DNA of 64,000 nt from the NCBI GenBank assembly GCA_035548055.1, contig DASZTL010000061.1:1-64000 (forward strand), written 5' to 3'. The position numbers and the translations under genes were made by a program. Positions 11,552 through 20,525 of the stretch are shown here, one piece after another. The notes under the pieces are model-generated. The model made no database searches, was not told the DNA's origin, and saw only the letters and a list, made by a program, of their open reading frames with translations. The stretch comes from DASZTV01 sp035548055 (GTDB taxonomy: Bacteria; Actinomycetota; Actinomycetes; JAFAQI01). Position 1 is the first letter of the stretch. Each line of letters starts with the position of its first letter.

Positions 11552-12132
11552 TTGTCTCTCCCTGTGCTTGCTGGTGGTGTGTCACGGACGGCCTGCTCGG
11601 CCAGGTCGAGGATCGCTTCGAGGTGCTGGACCGGCATGCCGGTAGCGAGCTGGGCGACGAGGCCGTCGTAGACGAGCAGCAGAAATGCTGCCAGGGTCTC
11701 AATCGGGACATCGACCCGGACCACCCCTGCGTCACGCTGCCGGGCCAGGCGGGCTTGGGTCGCACGCGTGATGGCGCGCAGGTGGTGCGACCAGAGGGCG
11801 GCGAACGCGGGGTCGGTACGGACCCGGCGGGAGACCTCGAGCTGTACGCCGAGCCAACCGGCGTCCTTGTCCCGGAGCTTCTGCATGGCCCCGACCAGGC
11901 CGAAGTCGTCGACCAGCGTCGCCACTTCCTCGGCGTCCTCTTGAGCGAGGGCGAGAAAGAGGGCGTCCTTGTCCGCGAAGTGGTGGAAGATGGCACCTCG
12001 CGACAGGCCCGTCTCCTCCTCGAGGCGACGAACGGTCGCACCTTCGTAGCCATAGCTTGCGAATGCCCGCCGGGCGCCGTCGAGAACCCGTCGACGGGTG
12101 GCCTCCAGGCGCTCAGGCGAGACCTTCGGCAT
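11548..12132 (-). CDS. TetR-family regulator, AcnR-like
   Basis: A 194-residue TetR repressor. The N-terminal helix-turn-helix is at about residues 25-48 (TVRRLEEETGLSRGAIFHHF) followed by a variable ligand domain. It is the first gene of a two-gene operon with aconitase, overlapping it as ATGA. In Corynebacterium glutamicum AcnR represses acn, and in M. tuberculosis Rv1474c holds the same position, so regulation of acn and of itself is likely. A candidate operator lies just upstream at 12147-12164. Confidence 0.9.
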
Positions 12133-12146
12133 CTCTCGAACTTACC

Positions 12147-12164
12147 AAACCGTACGTCCGTCTT
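12147..12164. promoter_or_regulatory. Imperfect palindrome, candidate TetR/AcnR operator
   Basis: AAACCGTACGTCCGTCTT, 15 bp before the tetR start, is an imperfect inverted repeat (6 of 9 arm positions) of the shape TetR proteins often bind. A TTATAC hexamer on the minus strand just beyond it could be the -10. Placement fits autoregulation of tetR-acn. The evidence is position and partial symmetry only. Confidence 0.4.
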
Positions 12165-12256
12165 GTATAACTCTAGGTCGAGAATTCCTTGAGAAATTCA
12201 AACCCTGGCGCAGCTCCGCAGGCCGCGTCGACGGACCCGCTCCGGCTGGTCCATCG

Positions 12257-13333
12257 CTACGGAATGAGCAGGGTTCTGCCGCCGCGGCCCTCGCGCATCC
12301 GGTCGAATGCGGCGTCGACGCCGGACAGGTCCGTGCGATCGGTGACGAGCGCGTCGAGGTCGACGCTGCCGTCACGCCAGGCGTCGATCAGGCGTGGAAT
12401 GTCGACGTCAGGGTCCGTGGATCCGTACACGCAGCCGATGACGGACCGCGCGAAGTAGAAGAGCTCGAGCGCGGCGAGGTCGACCTTGTCGTCCTTGCTG
12501 CCGACGCCCACGATCACGGTGCGGCCGCCGCGACGTGAGCAGCTCCAGGCTTGACGGATGGTCGTCGAGCGGCCGACGCACTCGATCGCCAGGTCGACCC
12601 CGCGGCCGTCGGTGAGCGAGCGGACCTGCTTCGACAGGGCATCGCCGCCCACGACGAAGTCAGTGGCGCCGCAGCTGAGAGCGAGCTCTTCTTTCTCGCG
12701 GGAGAGATCGGCAGCGATGATGCGACCGGCGCCGGCCAGCCGCGCGCCCTGTACGGCGGACAGCCCGACGCCACCGAGGCCGAGCACCAGGACCGTCTCA
12801 CCGGCGGTGAGCCGACCTGCGTTCTCGACTGCGCCGACACCGGTCAGGACGGCGCACCCGAGCAACGCCGCGACTTCGAGCGGGATGTCCTCGGGTACCG
12901 GGATCAGCGCAGCGGCGTCGACGACTGTCTCCTCGGCGAACACGCCCGTGCCGATCCCCGGGTAGAGGTCGATGCCGTCGACGGTGGCGTGCGGATGCCG
13001 CGACGCGGCCGCCGAGTTCTCGCACAGCCACGGCTCGTCGTGCGTGCAGAACCAGCACGTCCGGCACGGTGGCGCCCAGTTGAAGACCACCCGATCGCCG
13101 GCGGACAGGTGGCTCACGCCGGAGCCGACCGCGGCAACCGTTCCGGATCCCTCGTGACCCAGTACGGCGGGAAACGTCTGCGCAAGTGTCCCGTTCGCGA
13201 GCGACAGGTCGGAGTGGCAGATTCCCGCGGCTGCGATCCGCACCCGCACGTCGGTCGGGGCGAGGTCCCGCAGGACGATGTCCCGCACCTCGTGCTTGCC
13301 GTTCACTTCGTTCAGTACTGCGGCGCGGACCAT
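12257..13333 (-). CDS. Zinc-dependent alcohol dehydrogenase (MDR family)
   Basis: A 358-residue medium-chain dehydrogenase oxidising an alcohol or aldehyde with NAD(P). Catalytic zinc ligands are seen in GICHSD near residue 37-42 and GHEGSG near 60, with a later Cys in LLGCAVLTG; the structural zinc lobe has four cysteines in CRTCWFCTHDEPWLC near 89-103. The Rossmann motif is GLGGVG near 195. These features place it near class III/NDMA-type alcohol dehydrogenases, but formaldehyde activity is not shown. It is divergent from the sirtuin gene. A 124-bp gap with no recognisable gene separates it from tetR. Confidence 0.92.
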   Translation of the reverse strand: MVRAAVLNEVNGKHEVRDIVLRDLAPTDVRVRIAAAGICHSDLSLANGTLAQTFPAVLGHEGSGTVAAVGSGVSHLSAGDRVVFNWAPPCRTCWFCTHDEPWLCENSAAASRHPHATVDGIDLYPGIGTGVFAEETVVDAAALIPVPEDIPLEVAALLGCAVLTGVGAVENAGRLTAGETVLVLGLGGVGLSAVQGARLAGAGRIIAADLSREKEELALSCGATDFVVGGDALSKQVRSLTDGRGVDLAIECVGRSTTIRQAWSCSRRGGRTVIVGVGSKDDKVDLAALELFYFARSVIGCVYGSTDPDVDIPRLIDAWRDGSVDLDALVTDRTDLSGVDAAFDRMREGRGGRTLLIP

Positions 13334-13392
13334 GCGGGAACCTTAAGGTCAGGGGTGCCATACGGCGAAGCGCGTTGCTGTTGGGAGGCGTC

Positions 13393-14196
13393 TTGCCCGC
13401 ACCTGTCCCCGGCTTTGGCCCGCCGATGACGCGCTCTGAGGTGGACATCTCCGCGGTGGCCGAGTGGGTCCGCCAGGCGCGGCGGGTGACAGTGCTCACG
13501 GGCGCCGGGATCAGCACCGACTCCGGGATTCCCGACTTCCGTGGGCCGAACGGCGTCTGGACCCGCGACCCAAAGGCAGAGCGGCTCGCCACCCTGGACG
13601 TCTATCTCAACGACCCGCAGGTGCGCCGTGAGTCATGGGCGAAGCGGCTGGCACACGAGGCATGGCAGGCCCGGCCCAACGCGGGACACGAAGCGCTCGT
13701 CGAGCTGGAGCGGTCCGGGCGGCTGCGGGCGCTCATCACCCAGAACGTCGACGGGTTGCACCAGCGCGCCGGTTCGAGTGATGACCGCGTCATCGAGATC
13801 CACGGGACGATCTGGTTCGCCGAGTGCATGAGCTGCTGGGACCGGCATCCGATGAACGAGATCCTCGACCGGGTTCGGGCCGGTGAGGCCGACCCGCCGT
13901 GTGAGCTCTGCGGCGGGATCATCAAGTCGGCGACGATCTCCTTCGGCCAGGCACTGAAGGAAGACGTGATCCAGGCGTGCGTCGAGGCGGCGGCCGACTG
14001 CGACCTGTTCATCGCGATCGGGACTTCGCTGGCCGTGCATCCCGCAGCGGGCCTGTGCGTCGTGGCCGTGCGCGCCGGTGCCCGTCTGGTGATCATCAAC
14101 GCGCAGGAGACGCCGTACGACGAGATCGCCGATGCAGTGATCAACGACCCGATCGGCGAGGTGCTGCCCGCAATCGTCGAAGCGGCCGGCTTGTGA
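13393..14196 (+). CDS. Sir2-family NAD-dependent protein deacylase
   Basis: A sirtuin that removes acyl groups from lysines using NAD. Motifs are in order: VTVLTGAGISTDSGIPDFRG (NAD binding), ITQNVDGLHQRAG, the catalytic histidine in EIHGT, and a zinc site made of CMSC and CELC pairs. Length is about 267 residues, normal for CobB-type enzymes. The start is uncertain: TTG 13393 has GGGAGG 4 nt upstream, while ATG 13426 (MTRSEVD) has no good ribosome site and would shorten the protein by 11 residues. A neighbouring acyl-CoA synthetase gene is notable because such enzymes are known sirtuin targets. Confidence 0.93.
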   Translation: MPAPVPGFGPPMTRSEVDISAVAEWVRQARRVTVLTGAGISTDSGIPDFRGPNGVWTRDPKAERLATLDVYLNDPQVRRESWAKRLAHEAWQARPNAGHEALVELERSGRLRALITQNVDGLHQRAGSSDDRVIEIHGTIWFAECMSCWDRHPMNEILDRVRAGEADPPCELCGGIIKSATISFGQALKEDVIQACVEAAADCDLFIAIGTSLAVHPAAGLCVVAVRAGARLVIINAQETPYDEIADAVINDPIGEVLPAIVEAAGL

Positions 14197-14241
14197 AGGC
14201 TTGGCGGTAGCGGGCTACTGCTAACCCTTCACAAACCGCGT

Positions 14242-14247
14242 TAGGGT
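14242..14247 (+). promoter_or_regulatory. Candidate -10 hexamer of the acyl-CoA synthetase gene
   Basis: TAGGGT, 8 nt before the ATG at 14256, fits the TANNNT pattern of actinobacterial vegetative promoters that give leaderless or nearly leaderless transcripts. There is no purine-rich ribosome site between it and the ATG, which fits. No convincing -35 was found. Confidence 0.35.
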
Positions 14248-14255
14248 CTGCGCGC

Positions 14256-15794
14256 ATGAAGGTGCCCCTCGTTACTTCTGACTTCCTTGCCCGTGCCGAG
14301 TCCGTCTACGGCGACCGCGTCGGGGTGATCGACGAGCCGACGGGGCCGGACTCGCTCGGTGAGCTGACCTACGGCGAGGTCGCCTGTCGCGTCCGTGCGC
14401 TGCAGGCGGGTCTTGACGAGTTGGGCGTCGGCGCCGGTGAGCGGGTGGCGGTGGTGTCCCCGAACGCGGCCCGCCACCTCGAGCTGTATTACGCCGTGCC
14501 GGCCTCGGGTCGCGTGCTGGTGCCGATCAACTTCCGGCTGCGGGCCGAAGAGGTCGGGTACATCGTCGAGCACTCCGGTGCGACCGTCCTGCTTGTCGAT
14601 CCCGAGGTGCACGCCGACATTCCGGCGGTCACCGCGAAGCACCGCTTCCTGCTGGGCGCGGAAAGCGACGCGGCGCTGCTTCGCTTCGACCGCGAGCCGG
14701 CGCCCTGGGTCGATGCGTCGGAGGACGCGACCGCCACCATCAACTACACGAGTGGCACAACGGCGCGGCCCAAAGGAGTGCAGCTCACCCACCGCAACAT
14801 CTATCTGAATGCGCTCACATTCGGCCTGCACGCCGGAGTCAACGACTGGGACACCTACCTGCACACGCTGCCGATGTTTCATGCAAACGGCTGGGGAATG
14901 CTCTGGACCGCTGCCTCGCTCGGGGTTCCGCAGGTCGTGCTGCGCAAGGTAGACGGCACCGAGATCCTGCGCCGTATCGAGCAGCACGAGGTGACGTTCA
15001 TGTGCGCGGCGCCCGCCGTCGTGAACGCGATCCTCGATGCCGCCCCGAGCTGGGAGGGGCCGATTCCCGGTCGTGACCGGGCAGCACGCGTCATCTGTGC
15101 CGGCGCACCGCCGCCGTCCAAGACCGTCGAACGCATCGAGGATGAGCTCGGCTGGGAGTTCTGCGAGATCTACGGTCTCACCGAAACCTCCCCGCTGCTG
15201 ACGATCAACCGCCGCCAGCGCGAAGATGCCGACCGGCCGGTGTCGGAGATCTCGAAGCAGCTGAGTCGTGCGGGCGCGCCGGCGCTCGGTGTCACCGTGC
15301 GGATCAGCGACTCCGGAGAGGTGCTCGCTCGGAGCAACGTGGTGCTCGACGGCTACTGGCAGCAGCCCGAGGTCACCGCCGCCGCGTTGGAGGGCGGCTG
15401 GTTCCACACCGGCGACGGCGGGGTGGTCGAGGATGACGGCTACCTGGTCATCTCCGACCGAAAGAAGGACGTGATCATCACCGGCGGCGAGAACGTGTCC
15501 TCGATCGAGGTCGAGGACTGCCTGTACGCAGCCGCCGGTGTCGCCGAGTGCGCGGTGATCGGCGTACCGGACGAGAGGTGGGGCGAGACGATCAAAGCGA
15601 TCGTCGTTCGGATCCCTGGCGAGGAGTGCAGCGAGGCGGACTTGATCGCCCACTGCAAGCAGCGGATGGCCGGCTACAAGGCCCCGACATCCATCGACTT
15701 CGTCGAAGTGATCCCGCGTACCGCGACCGGAAAGGTCCAGAAGTTCAAGCTGCGCGAGCCGTACTGGTCGGGTCGCGACCGACAGGTCAACTAG
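14256..15794 (+). CDS. Acyl-CoA synthetase (AMP-dependent)
   Basis: A 512-residue ANL-superfamily enzyme that activates a carboxylic acid with ATP and joins it to CoA. It shows the P-loop-like motif YTSGTTARPKG near residue 163, GLTETSP near 306, the TGDGG motif near 386, the hinge DRKKDVIITGGENVSS near 401, and the catalytic lysine in TGKVQKFKL near 492. The pattern is that of medium/long-chain fatty acyl-CoA ligases (FadD or AlkK type). The downstream end overlaps a hairpin. Confidence 0.92.
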   Translation: MKVPLVTSDFLARAESVYGDRVGVIDEPTGPDSLGELTYGEVACRVRALQAGLDELGVGAGERVAVVSPNAARHLELYYAVPASGRVLVPINFRLRAEEVGYIVEHSGATVLLVDPEVHADIPAVTAKHRFLLGAESDAALLRFDREPAPWVDASEDATATINYTSGTTARPKGVQLTHRNIYLNALTFGLHAGVNDWDTYLHTLPMFHANGWGMLWTAASLGVPQVVLRKVDGTEILRRIEQHEVTFMCAAPAVVNAILDAAPSWEGPIPGRDRAARVICAGAPPPSKTVERIEDELGWEFCEIYGLTETSPLLTINRRQREDADRPVSEISKQLSRAGAPALGVTVRISDSGEVLARSNVVLDGYWQQPEVTAAALEGGWFHTGDGGVVEDDGYLVISDRKKDVIITGGENVSSIEVEDCLYAAAGVAECAVIGVPDERWGETIKAIVVRIPGEECSEADLIAHCKQRMAGYKAPTSIDFVEVIPRTATGKVQKFKLREPYWSGRDRQVN

Positions 15795-15861
15795 ATCACT
15801 TGTCAGGCTTCCACCCCTCCGGCGCCCTGAGCGCCTGACAAGACGGGTCTTCAGGTGATCT
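15793..15861. terminator. Nested hairpin after the acyl-CoA synthetase gene
   Basis: An inner 10-bp perfect inverted repeat CTTGTCAGGC (15799-15808) with GCCTGACAAG (15833-15842), plus a 7-bp outer repeat AGATCAC (15793-15799) with GTGATCT (15855-15861). The left arm overlaps the stop codon; the right arm overlaps the AGGTGA ribosome site of the next gene. There is no U-tract, usual for high-GC actinobacteria. It may terminate or limit translation of the M16 gene. Confidence 0.55.
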
Positions 15862-15865
15862 CAAT

Positions 15866-17179
15866 ATGCTGAGCCGCGTGTCGACGCCGAACTACGAGCT
15901 CACCACCCACACCCTCGACAACGGGTTGAAGGTGATTGTCAGCGAGGATCGGCTGGCGCCGGTCGTTGCGGTGAACGTCTGGTACGACGTGGGCTCCCGG
16001 CACGAGACCCTCGGCCGAACCGGCTTTGCCCATCTCTTCGAGCACCTCATGTTCCAGGGCTCGGCGAACGTCGCCCGCGGTGAGCACTTCGCGCTGGTCA
16101 ACGCCGCCGGCGGCACTCTCAACGGCACGACCTGGTGCGACCGGACGAACTACTACGAGACGCTGCCGTCGCACCATCTCGCCACCGCGCTGTGGCTCGA
16201 GGCAGACCGGATGGGCGGTCTGCTCGAGGCGCTCGACCAGGACAACCTGGACAACCAGCGCGACGTGGTCAAGAACGAGAAGCGTCAGACGCGGGACAAC
16301 CAGCCGTACGGTTCTGCCCTCGACCTGTTGCACGAGCTCGCGTATCCGCCGGGTCATCCGTATCACCACTCGACGATCGGCTCGATGCAGGACCTCGACG
16401 CCGCAGAGCTGGTCGACGCGCGCACTTTCTACTCGACGTGGTACGCCCCCGACAACGCCTCGTTGGCGATCGTCGGCGATGTCGACACCGACGAAGCGCT
16501 CGCGCTCGCCGACAAGTACTTCGGTTCCATCCCGGCGAAGGGCGGCTTCCCCGAGCCGCCCGCGACGGACATCCCGCCGCGGATCGGCAAGGAGATCCGG
16601 CAGACCGTCCAGGACCGGGTGCCGGTGCCCCGCGCGTTCGTTGCCTATCGCACGGCGCCGTTCGGCTCGACGGAGTTCGACGCGATGCAGGTGGCCGCGA
16701 CCGTGCTGGGCGCTGGCCGCGGCAGCCGGCTCTACAAGACGCTGGTGCTCGACCAGCAGCTGATGCAGCCGAGCGAAGCGATCGTCGAGTCGTGGCCGTT
16801 CATCGGTGGCGCGACGCTGACGATCGCGGACCTGCCGGCGCGCGAGGGCGTCGCGATCGAGCGGCTGGAGAACGCCTACCACGAGGAAGTCGCGCGGGTG
16901 CTCGAGGACCTCGATGACGACGAGCTGGTTCGGGCGAAGGCGCTGCTGACCAGCCAATGGCTGCACCATCTCGCGTCGGTTGACGGCCGAGCCGACACGT
17001 TCAACCAGTACGCGACGCTGCTCGGGGACCCGCGTCTGGTCAACGATGCGCTGCCACGGGTTCTCGCGGTCACGGCCGACCAGGTCCGCGAGGTCGTCTC
17101 CGAGGTCATGCGCGTGGACAACCGGGTGGTCCTCACGTTCATGCCGGCGCTCACCGACGAGCAGGAAGTCGCCGCATGA
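15866..17179 (+). CDS. M16 zinc peptidase, catalytic subunit
   Basis: A 437-residue inverzincin metallopeptidase. The HxxEH zinc motif is present as HLFEH near residue 55-59, with the third ligand glutamate about 76 residues on in KNEKRQTRDN. Family members cleave short peptides in a two-part clamshell formed with a partner that lacks the zinc site. The partner is the next gene, overlapping as ATGA (17176-17179). Start is ATG 15866 with AGGTGA 7 nt upstream; GTG 15878 is an alternative. No signal peptide is obvious, so it may be cytosolic. Confidence 0.93.
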   Translation: MLSRVSTPNYELTTHTLDNGLKVIVSEDRLAPVVAVNVWYDVGSRHETLGRTGFAHLFEHLMFQGSANVARGEHFALVNAAGGTLNGTTWCDRTNYYETLPSHHLATALWLEADRMGGLLEALDQDNLDNQRDVVKNEKRQTRDNQPYGSALDLLHELAYPPGHPYHHSTIGSMQDLDAAELVDARTFYSTWYAPDNASLAIVGDVDTDEALALADKYFGSIPAKGGFPEPPATDIPPRIGKEIRQTVQDRVPVPRAFVAYRTAPFGSTEFDAMQVAATVLGAGRGSRLYKTLVLDQQLMQPSEAIVESWPFIGGATLTIADLPAREGVAIERLENAYHEEVARVLEDLDDDELVRAKALLTSQWLHHLASVDGRADTFNQYATLLGDPRLVNDALPRVLAVTADQVREVVSEVMRVDNRVVLTFMPALTDEQEVAA

Positions 17180-18522
17180 CCGGCCGCCCGACACCAGGCG
17201 CGCCACGGCCGTGGACCTTTCCCTCCTTCGAGCGACGGACCGTCGCCGGCGGCCGGATGTTGACCGCGCACCTGCCGGGCAAGGCCCTCGCCGTCACGTC
17301 GCTGGTCGTCGACGCGGGTGCGGCGCTCGAGCCAACGCCGTTGGCGGGTGTCTCAGAGATCGTGGCGCGGGCGATGTCCGAGGGCGCGGCGGGCCGGGAC
17401 GCCTACGAGTTCGGCGTCGCAGGTGAGCGCATCGGCGCGACGTGGCGGGCATCCACTGACTGGGACTCGTTGCGGGTCGGCTTCGAGGTGCCCGCCGCCG
17501 AGCTCGCCGCAGCGACCGCTCTCCTCGCCGACGCCGCACGGTCGGCAGACTTCTCCGACGACGTCCTCGATCGCGTGGTGGACGAGCGGATCGATGAGAT
17601 CGGCATCGAGCGAAGCCAGCCCGCCGTCCTCGCGTCGGAGGCGCTCGGTCGTGCTCTGTTCCAGCCGGACAGCCGGTACGCGTGGCCGGACGGCGGCGAT
17701 CCCGAGACGATCGACGCGCTCCAGCACACCGACATCCGGAGCTACCGGGACACCGGCGTCCGCAAGGAGGCGGCGACCCTGGTCGTGGTCGGCGACCTCG
17801 AAGGGGTCGATGTCGACGGGCTCGGACGCGCTGTCTTCGACGGGTGGGACAGCAGCGGTCCCACCGTCGCGGCACCCTCCGTCGCTGCGCGTGGACCAGG
17901 ACGGCGGGTCGTCATCGTCGACCGTCCGGGCTCGGTCCAGTCGGTCGTGATGATGGGTCACGACGGCCCGGCCCGTGCGATCGACGACTACGTGGCGATG
18001 ACGACGATGGCGCTGGTGCTCGGCGGCATGTTCTCCTCGCGGCTCAACATGAAGCTCCGGGAGGAGAAGGGCTACGCGTACGGCGCATTCGGCGGCTTCG
18101 ACACGCGCAAGCACGGCGGCGTCTTCGCGGCGCGAGCGGCGGTGCAGAGCGAGGTGACCGTCCCGGCGGTCGCCGACATGCTCGCCGAGATCGAGCGGGT
18201 CCAGCACGACGGCATCACCGCCGAGGAGCTGGAGCAGGCACGGTCGTACCGGGCGGGCGTGTTCCCCGTGAACTTCGCCGGCGTCGGATCCGTCGCGGCG
18301 GGCTTGGGCGACGTGATCGTGCACGGCTTCGCCGATGACCACTTCGACGCGTTACGGGCGAAGATCCTCGACGTCACGCTCGACGAGGTGAATGCGACGG
18401 CGGCCAGCCGACTGCGCTGCGAGGACCTCGTCACCGTCATCGTCGGCGACGCGTCTGGCTTCGCGAAGGAGATCGAGTCACTCCAACTCGGCCCAGTCGA
18501 GATCATCAGCGACGAGCAGTGA
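17176..18522 (+). CDS. M16-like peptidase, non-catalytic partner
   Basis: A 448-residue M16 homologue in which the HxxEH motif is absent. It keeps the Arg/Tyr pair region of the C-terminal half (LREEKGYAYGAFGGFD near 298-313), which in two-component M16 enzymes helps bind the substrate chain. It is therefore likely to be the structural half of a heterodimer with the preceding gene, coupled by an ATGA overlap. The 3' end overlaps the next membrane-protein gene by 4 bp (GTGA). Confidence 0.9.
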   Translation: MTGRPTPGAPRPWTFPSFERRTVAGGRMLTAHLPGKALAVTSLVVDAGAALEPTPLAGVSEIVARAMSEGAAGRDAYEFGVAGERIGATWRASTDWDSLRVGFEVPAAELAAATALLADAARSADFSDDVLDRVVDERIDEIGIERSQPAVLASEALGRALFQPDSRYAWPDGGDPETIDALQHTDIRSYRDTGVRKEAATLVVVGDLEGVDVDGLGRAVFDGWDSSGPTVAAPSVAARGPGRRVVIVDRPGSVQSVVMMGHDGPARAIDDYVAMTTMALVLGGMFSSRLNMKLREEKGYAYGAFGGFDTRKHGGVFAARAAVQSEVTVPAVADMLAEIERVQHDGITAEELEQARSYRAGVFPVNFAGVGSVAAGLGDVIVHGFADDHFDALRAKILDVTLDEVNATAASRLRCEDLVTVIVGDASGFAKEIESLQLGPVEIISDEQ

Positions 18523-20525
18523 CCCTGCGCCGGGGGGCTGCGCTACTAGCGACCGTCATCTGCCTGTTCCTTTGCCTGCCAACGGCTGCCGGCGCAGCCG
18601 CGACCGCCCCGAATCGGGCGCCCGTCGTGCTGATCGCCGTACCGGGTCTCCAGTGGTCGGACGTCACCGGCATGCCGACTCTGCGCGGGTTCGTCGCCGA
18701 TGCCGCGGTGGGTGAGCTCAGCGTGAAGACGGCCGGTGGCGTCACCCGATGCTCCGCCGGGATCCTCGCCGTCACCGCGGGCAACCGCACCGCGGACTCG
18801 CACGGCAACTGCCCGATCCTGCCTGGCACGTGGCAGACGCTGAGAGACATCAATGCGCACACCAAGTACCGGACGACCGTCGGCCTGCTCGGCACGGCGC
18901 TGCGTCACGCCGGGGTGACCCGCATCGGAGTCGGGTACGACGCCGCGCCACTACTCGCTGACGAGAATGGCGCCGTCGACCATGTCATTCCGACGTACTC
19001 GCAAGCCATGGCCGACGCTGAGTCCGAACCCAAAGGCGCTGTCGTCGCCGTACTGAACCCGCATCTCTACTACCTGCTCGACCCGGATCCCGCCCAACGC
19101 GCCGCTCGGGCCGCTCAGGTTGACGCGGACCTGGCCGGCATGCTCGCCACGACGCCACGTGACGCGACGGTCATCGTCGCCGGCATCAGTGACATCGCTA
19201 CCGGCCGCGCGCATCTCCACATGGTCGCCATCCGGGGCCCCGGATGGGCGCACACCGAGCTGCGCTCGTCGGCTGCCGGACGGGCTCCGTTCGTGCAGCT
19301 GATCGACATCGCTCCGACGATTCTGAGCATCGAGCGCATTGCGGTGCCTCCGGCCGTCGTGGGTCGACCGATGCTGCAGAGCGGGGGCAGCGTTCCACCC
19401 ATCTCCAAGTACGTCGACGACGACCGGCATGCCTTCGCGCAGCGGACGCTGGGGCAGCGCACGTTCCTCACGCTGGGCATCGCGACGATCGTGCTGATAC
19501 TCCTCACCCTCGTCCCATGGCGTGGGTCGCGCCTCGCTGCGCGTTGGCTCGCGCGGGTGCTCGCACCGGCGCCGGCCTTGGTGTTCGTGATGAACGGGCT
19601 GCCGTGGTGGCGGTGGGGACAGCCGGTCTTCGCGGTCCTCGTGATCGGCGCTTCGCTCGTCGTCGCGATGGTCACCACGCTTGCCGCCCGCCGCGGCCTC
19701 GCGGCGGCGGTCGCAGTGCCGCTGTGCGTCGTGTTCGTGGCGTTGGTCCTCGACCAGCTCACGGGGGCGCACCTCCAGTTCTCCGCGCCGATGGGCGACA
19801 GCCCGATCGTGGCGGGCCGCTTCTCCGGTGTCGGCAACCTGGACTTCGCCGAGATCGCGACGTCCGCGCTGCTGCTCGCCGGCGTCGTCGGCGGATGGCT
19901 GGGTGGCCGGCGTGGCGTCCTGGCGGCCGCCGGAATCGCAGCCGTCGCGGTCGTCGTCGACGGCGCTCCGCCGCTCGGCAACGACCTTGGCGGTGTCTTT
20001 GCGCTGGTGCCCGGCGCGATCATCCTCACGGTGCTGGTGATGGGGGCGAGGCTGACCTGGCGACGGGTGGTGCTCGCCTTTGCCGCGACCGCGGTTATCG
20101 CGGTGCTGGTCGCCCTGGCGGACTACTCCCGGCCCGCGACGGCCCAGACCCACGTCGGACGGTTCGTCGGGCAGGTGCTCCACGGCGGCGCATGGACCGA
20201 GGTGCACCGTAAGGCCAACGCCGCGCTGTCGACCTTCGGTTGGACGGTCGGAACGTTCGTCGCCGTGATCGCTCTCGTCGCGCTCGTGCTGACCTGGCCC
20301 CGCGTGCTGCGGGCGGTCGAGGCCGTACCGGGGCTGCGAGCCGGGGCCACTGCCGCCACGGCAACCGCGGTGCTCGGCGTCTGTCTCAACGACTCCGGGA
20401 TCCCGATCGCGGCGATGGCGGTCATGGTGGGCCTGAGTGCCGTGTACGGCGCGGTTGGCGGTCGGGACTCAGGCGTCGCGGGCGGGCGGCCGCCATTGCC
20501 TGCGACGCATGCCCCGCCCGGCTGA
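18519..20525 (+). CDS. Large membrane protein with secreted phosphatase-like N-domain
   Basis: A 668-residue protein: signal peptide (about 1-27), an extracytoplasmic domain to about residue 305, then 10-11 hydrophobic segments to near the end. The N-domain begins VVLIAVPGLQWSDV and contains APFVQLIDIAPTIL, a pattern seen in alkaline phosphatase/sulfatase-fold proteins, but I do not see a full metal site. It is probably an actinobacterial envelope protein of unknown function. The GTG start overlaps the M16 partner stop, suggesting a three-gene operon. The last 57 bases overlap the convergent gatD gene. Confidence 0.8.
   Translation: MTLRRGAALLATVICLFLCLPTAAGAAATAPNRAPVVLIAVPGLQWSDVTGMPTLRGFVADAAVGELSVKTAGGVTRCSAGILAVTAGNRTADSHGNCPILPGTWQTLRDINAHTKYRTTVGLLGTALRHAGVTRIGVGYDAAPLLADENGAVDHVIPTYSQAMADAESEPKGAVVAVLNPHLYYLLDPDPAQRAARAAQVDADLAGMLATTPRDATVIVAGISDIATGRAHLHMVAIRGPGWAHTELRSSAAGRAPFVQLIDIAPTILSIERIAVPPAVVGRPMLQSGGSVPPISKYVDDDRHAFAQRTLGQRTFLTLGIATIVLILLTLVPWRGSRLAARWLARVLAPAPALVFVMNGLPWWRWGQPVFAVLVIGASLVVAMVTTLAARRGLAAAVAVPLCVVFVALVLDQLTGAHLQFSAPMGDSPIVAGRFSGVGNLDFAEIATSALLLAGVVGGWLGGRRGVLAAAGIAAVAVVVDGAPPLGNDLGGVFALVPGAIILTVLVMGARLTWRRVVLAFAATAVIAVLVALADYSRPATAQTHVGRFVGQVLHGGAWTEVHRKANAALSTFGWTVGTFVAVIALVALVLTWPRVLRAVEAVPGLRAGATAATATAVLGVCLNDSGIPIAAMAVMVGLSAVYGAVGGRDSGVAGGRPPLPATHAPPG

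Noticed and set aside
15851..17206. A 451-codon minus-strand frame opposite the M16 peptidase
   Set aside because: Shadow of a gene with an intact HxxEH motif; no ribosome site or recognisable domain.
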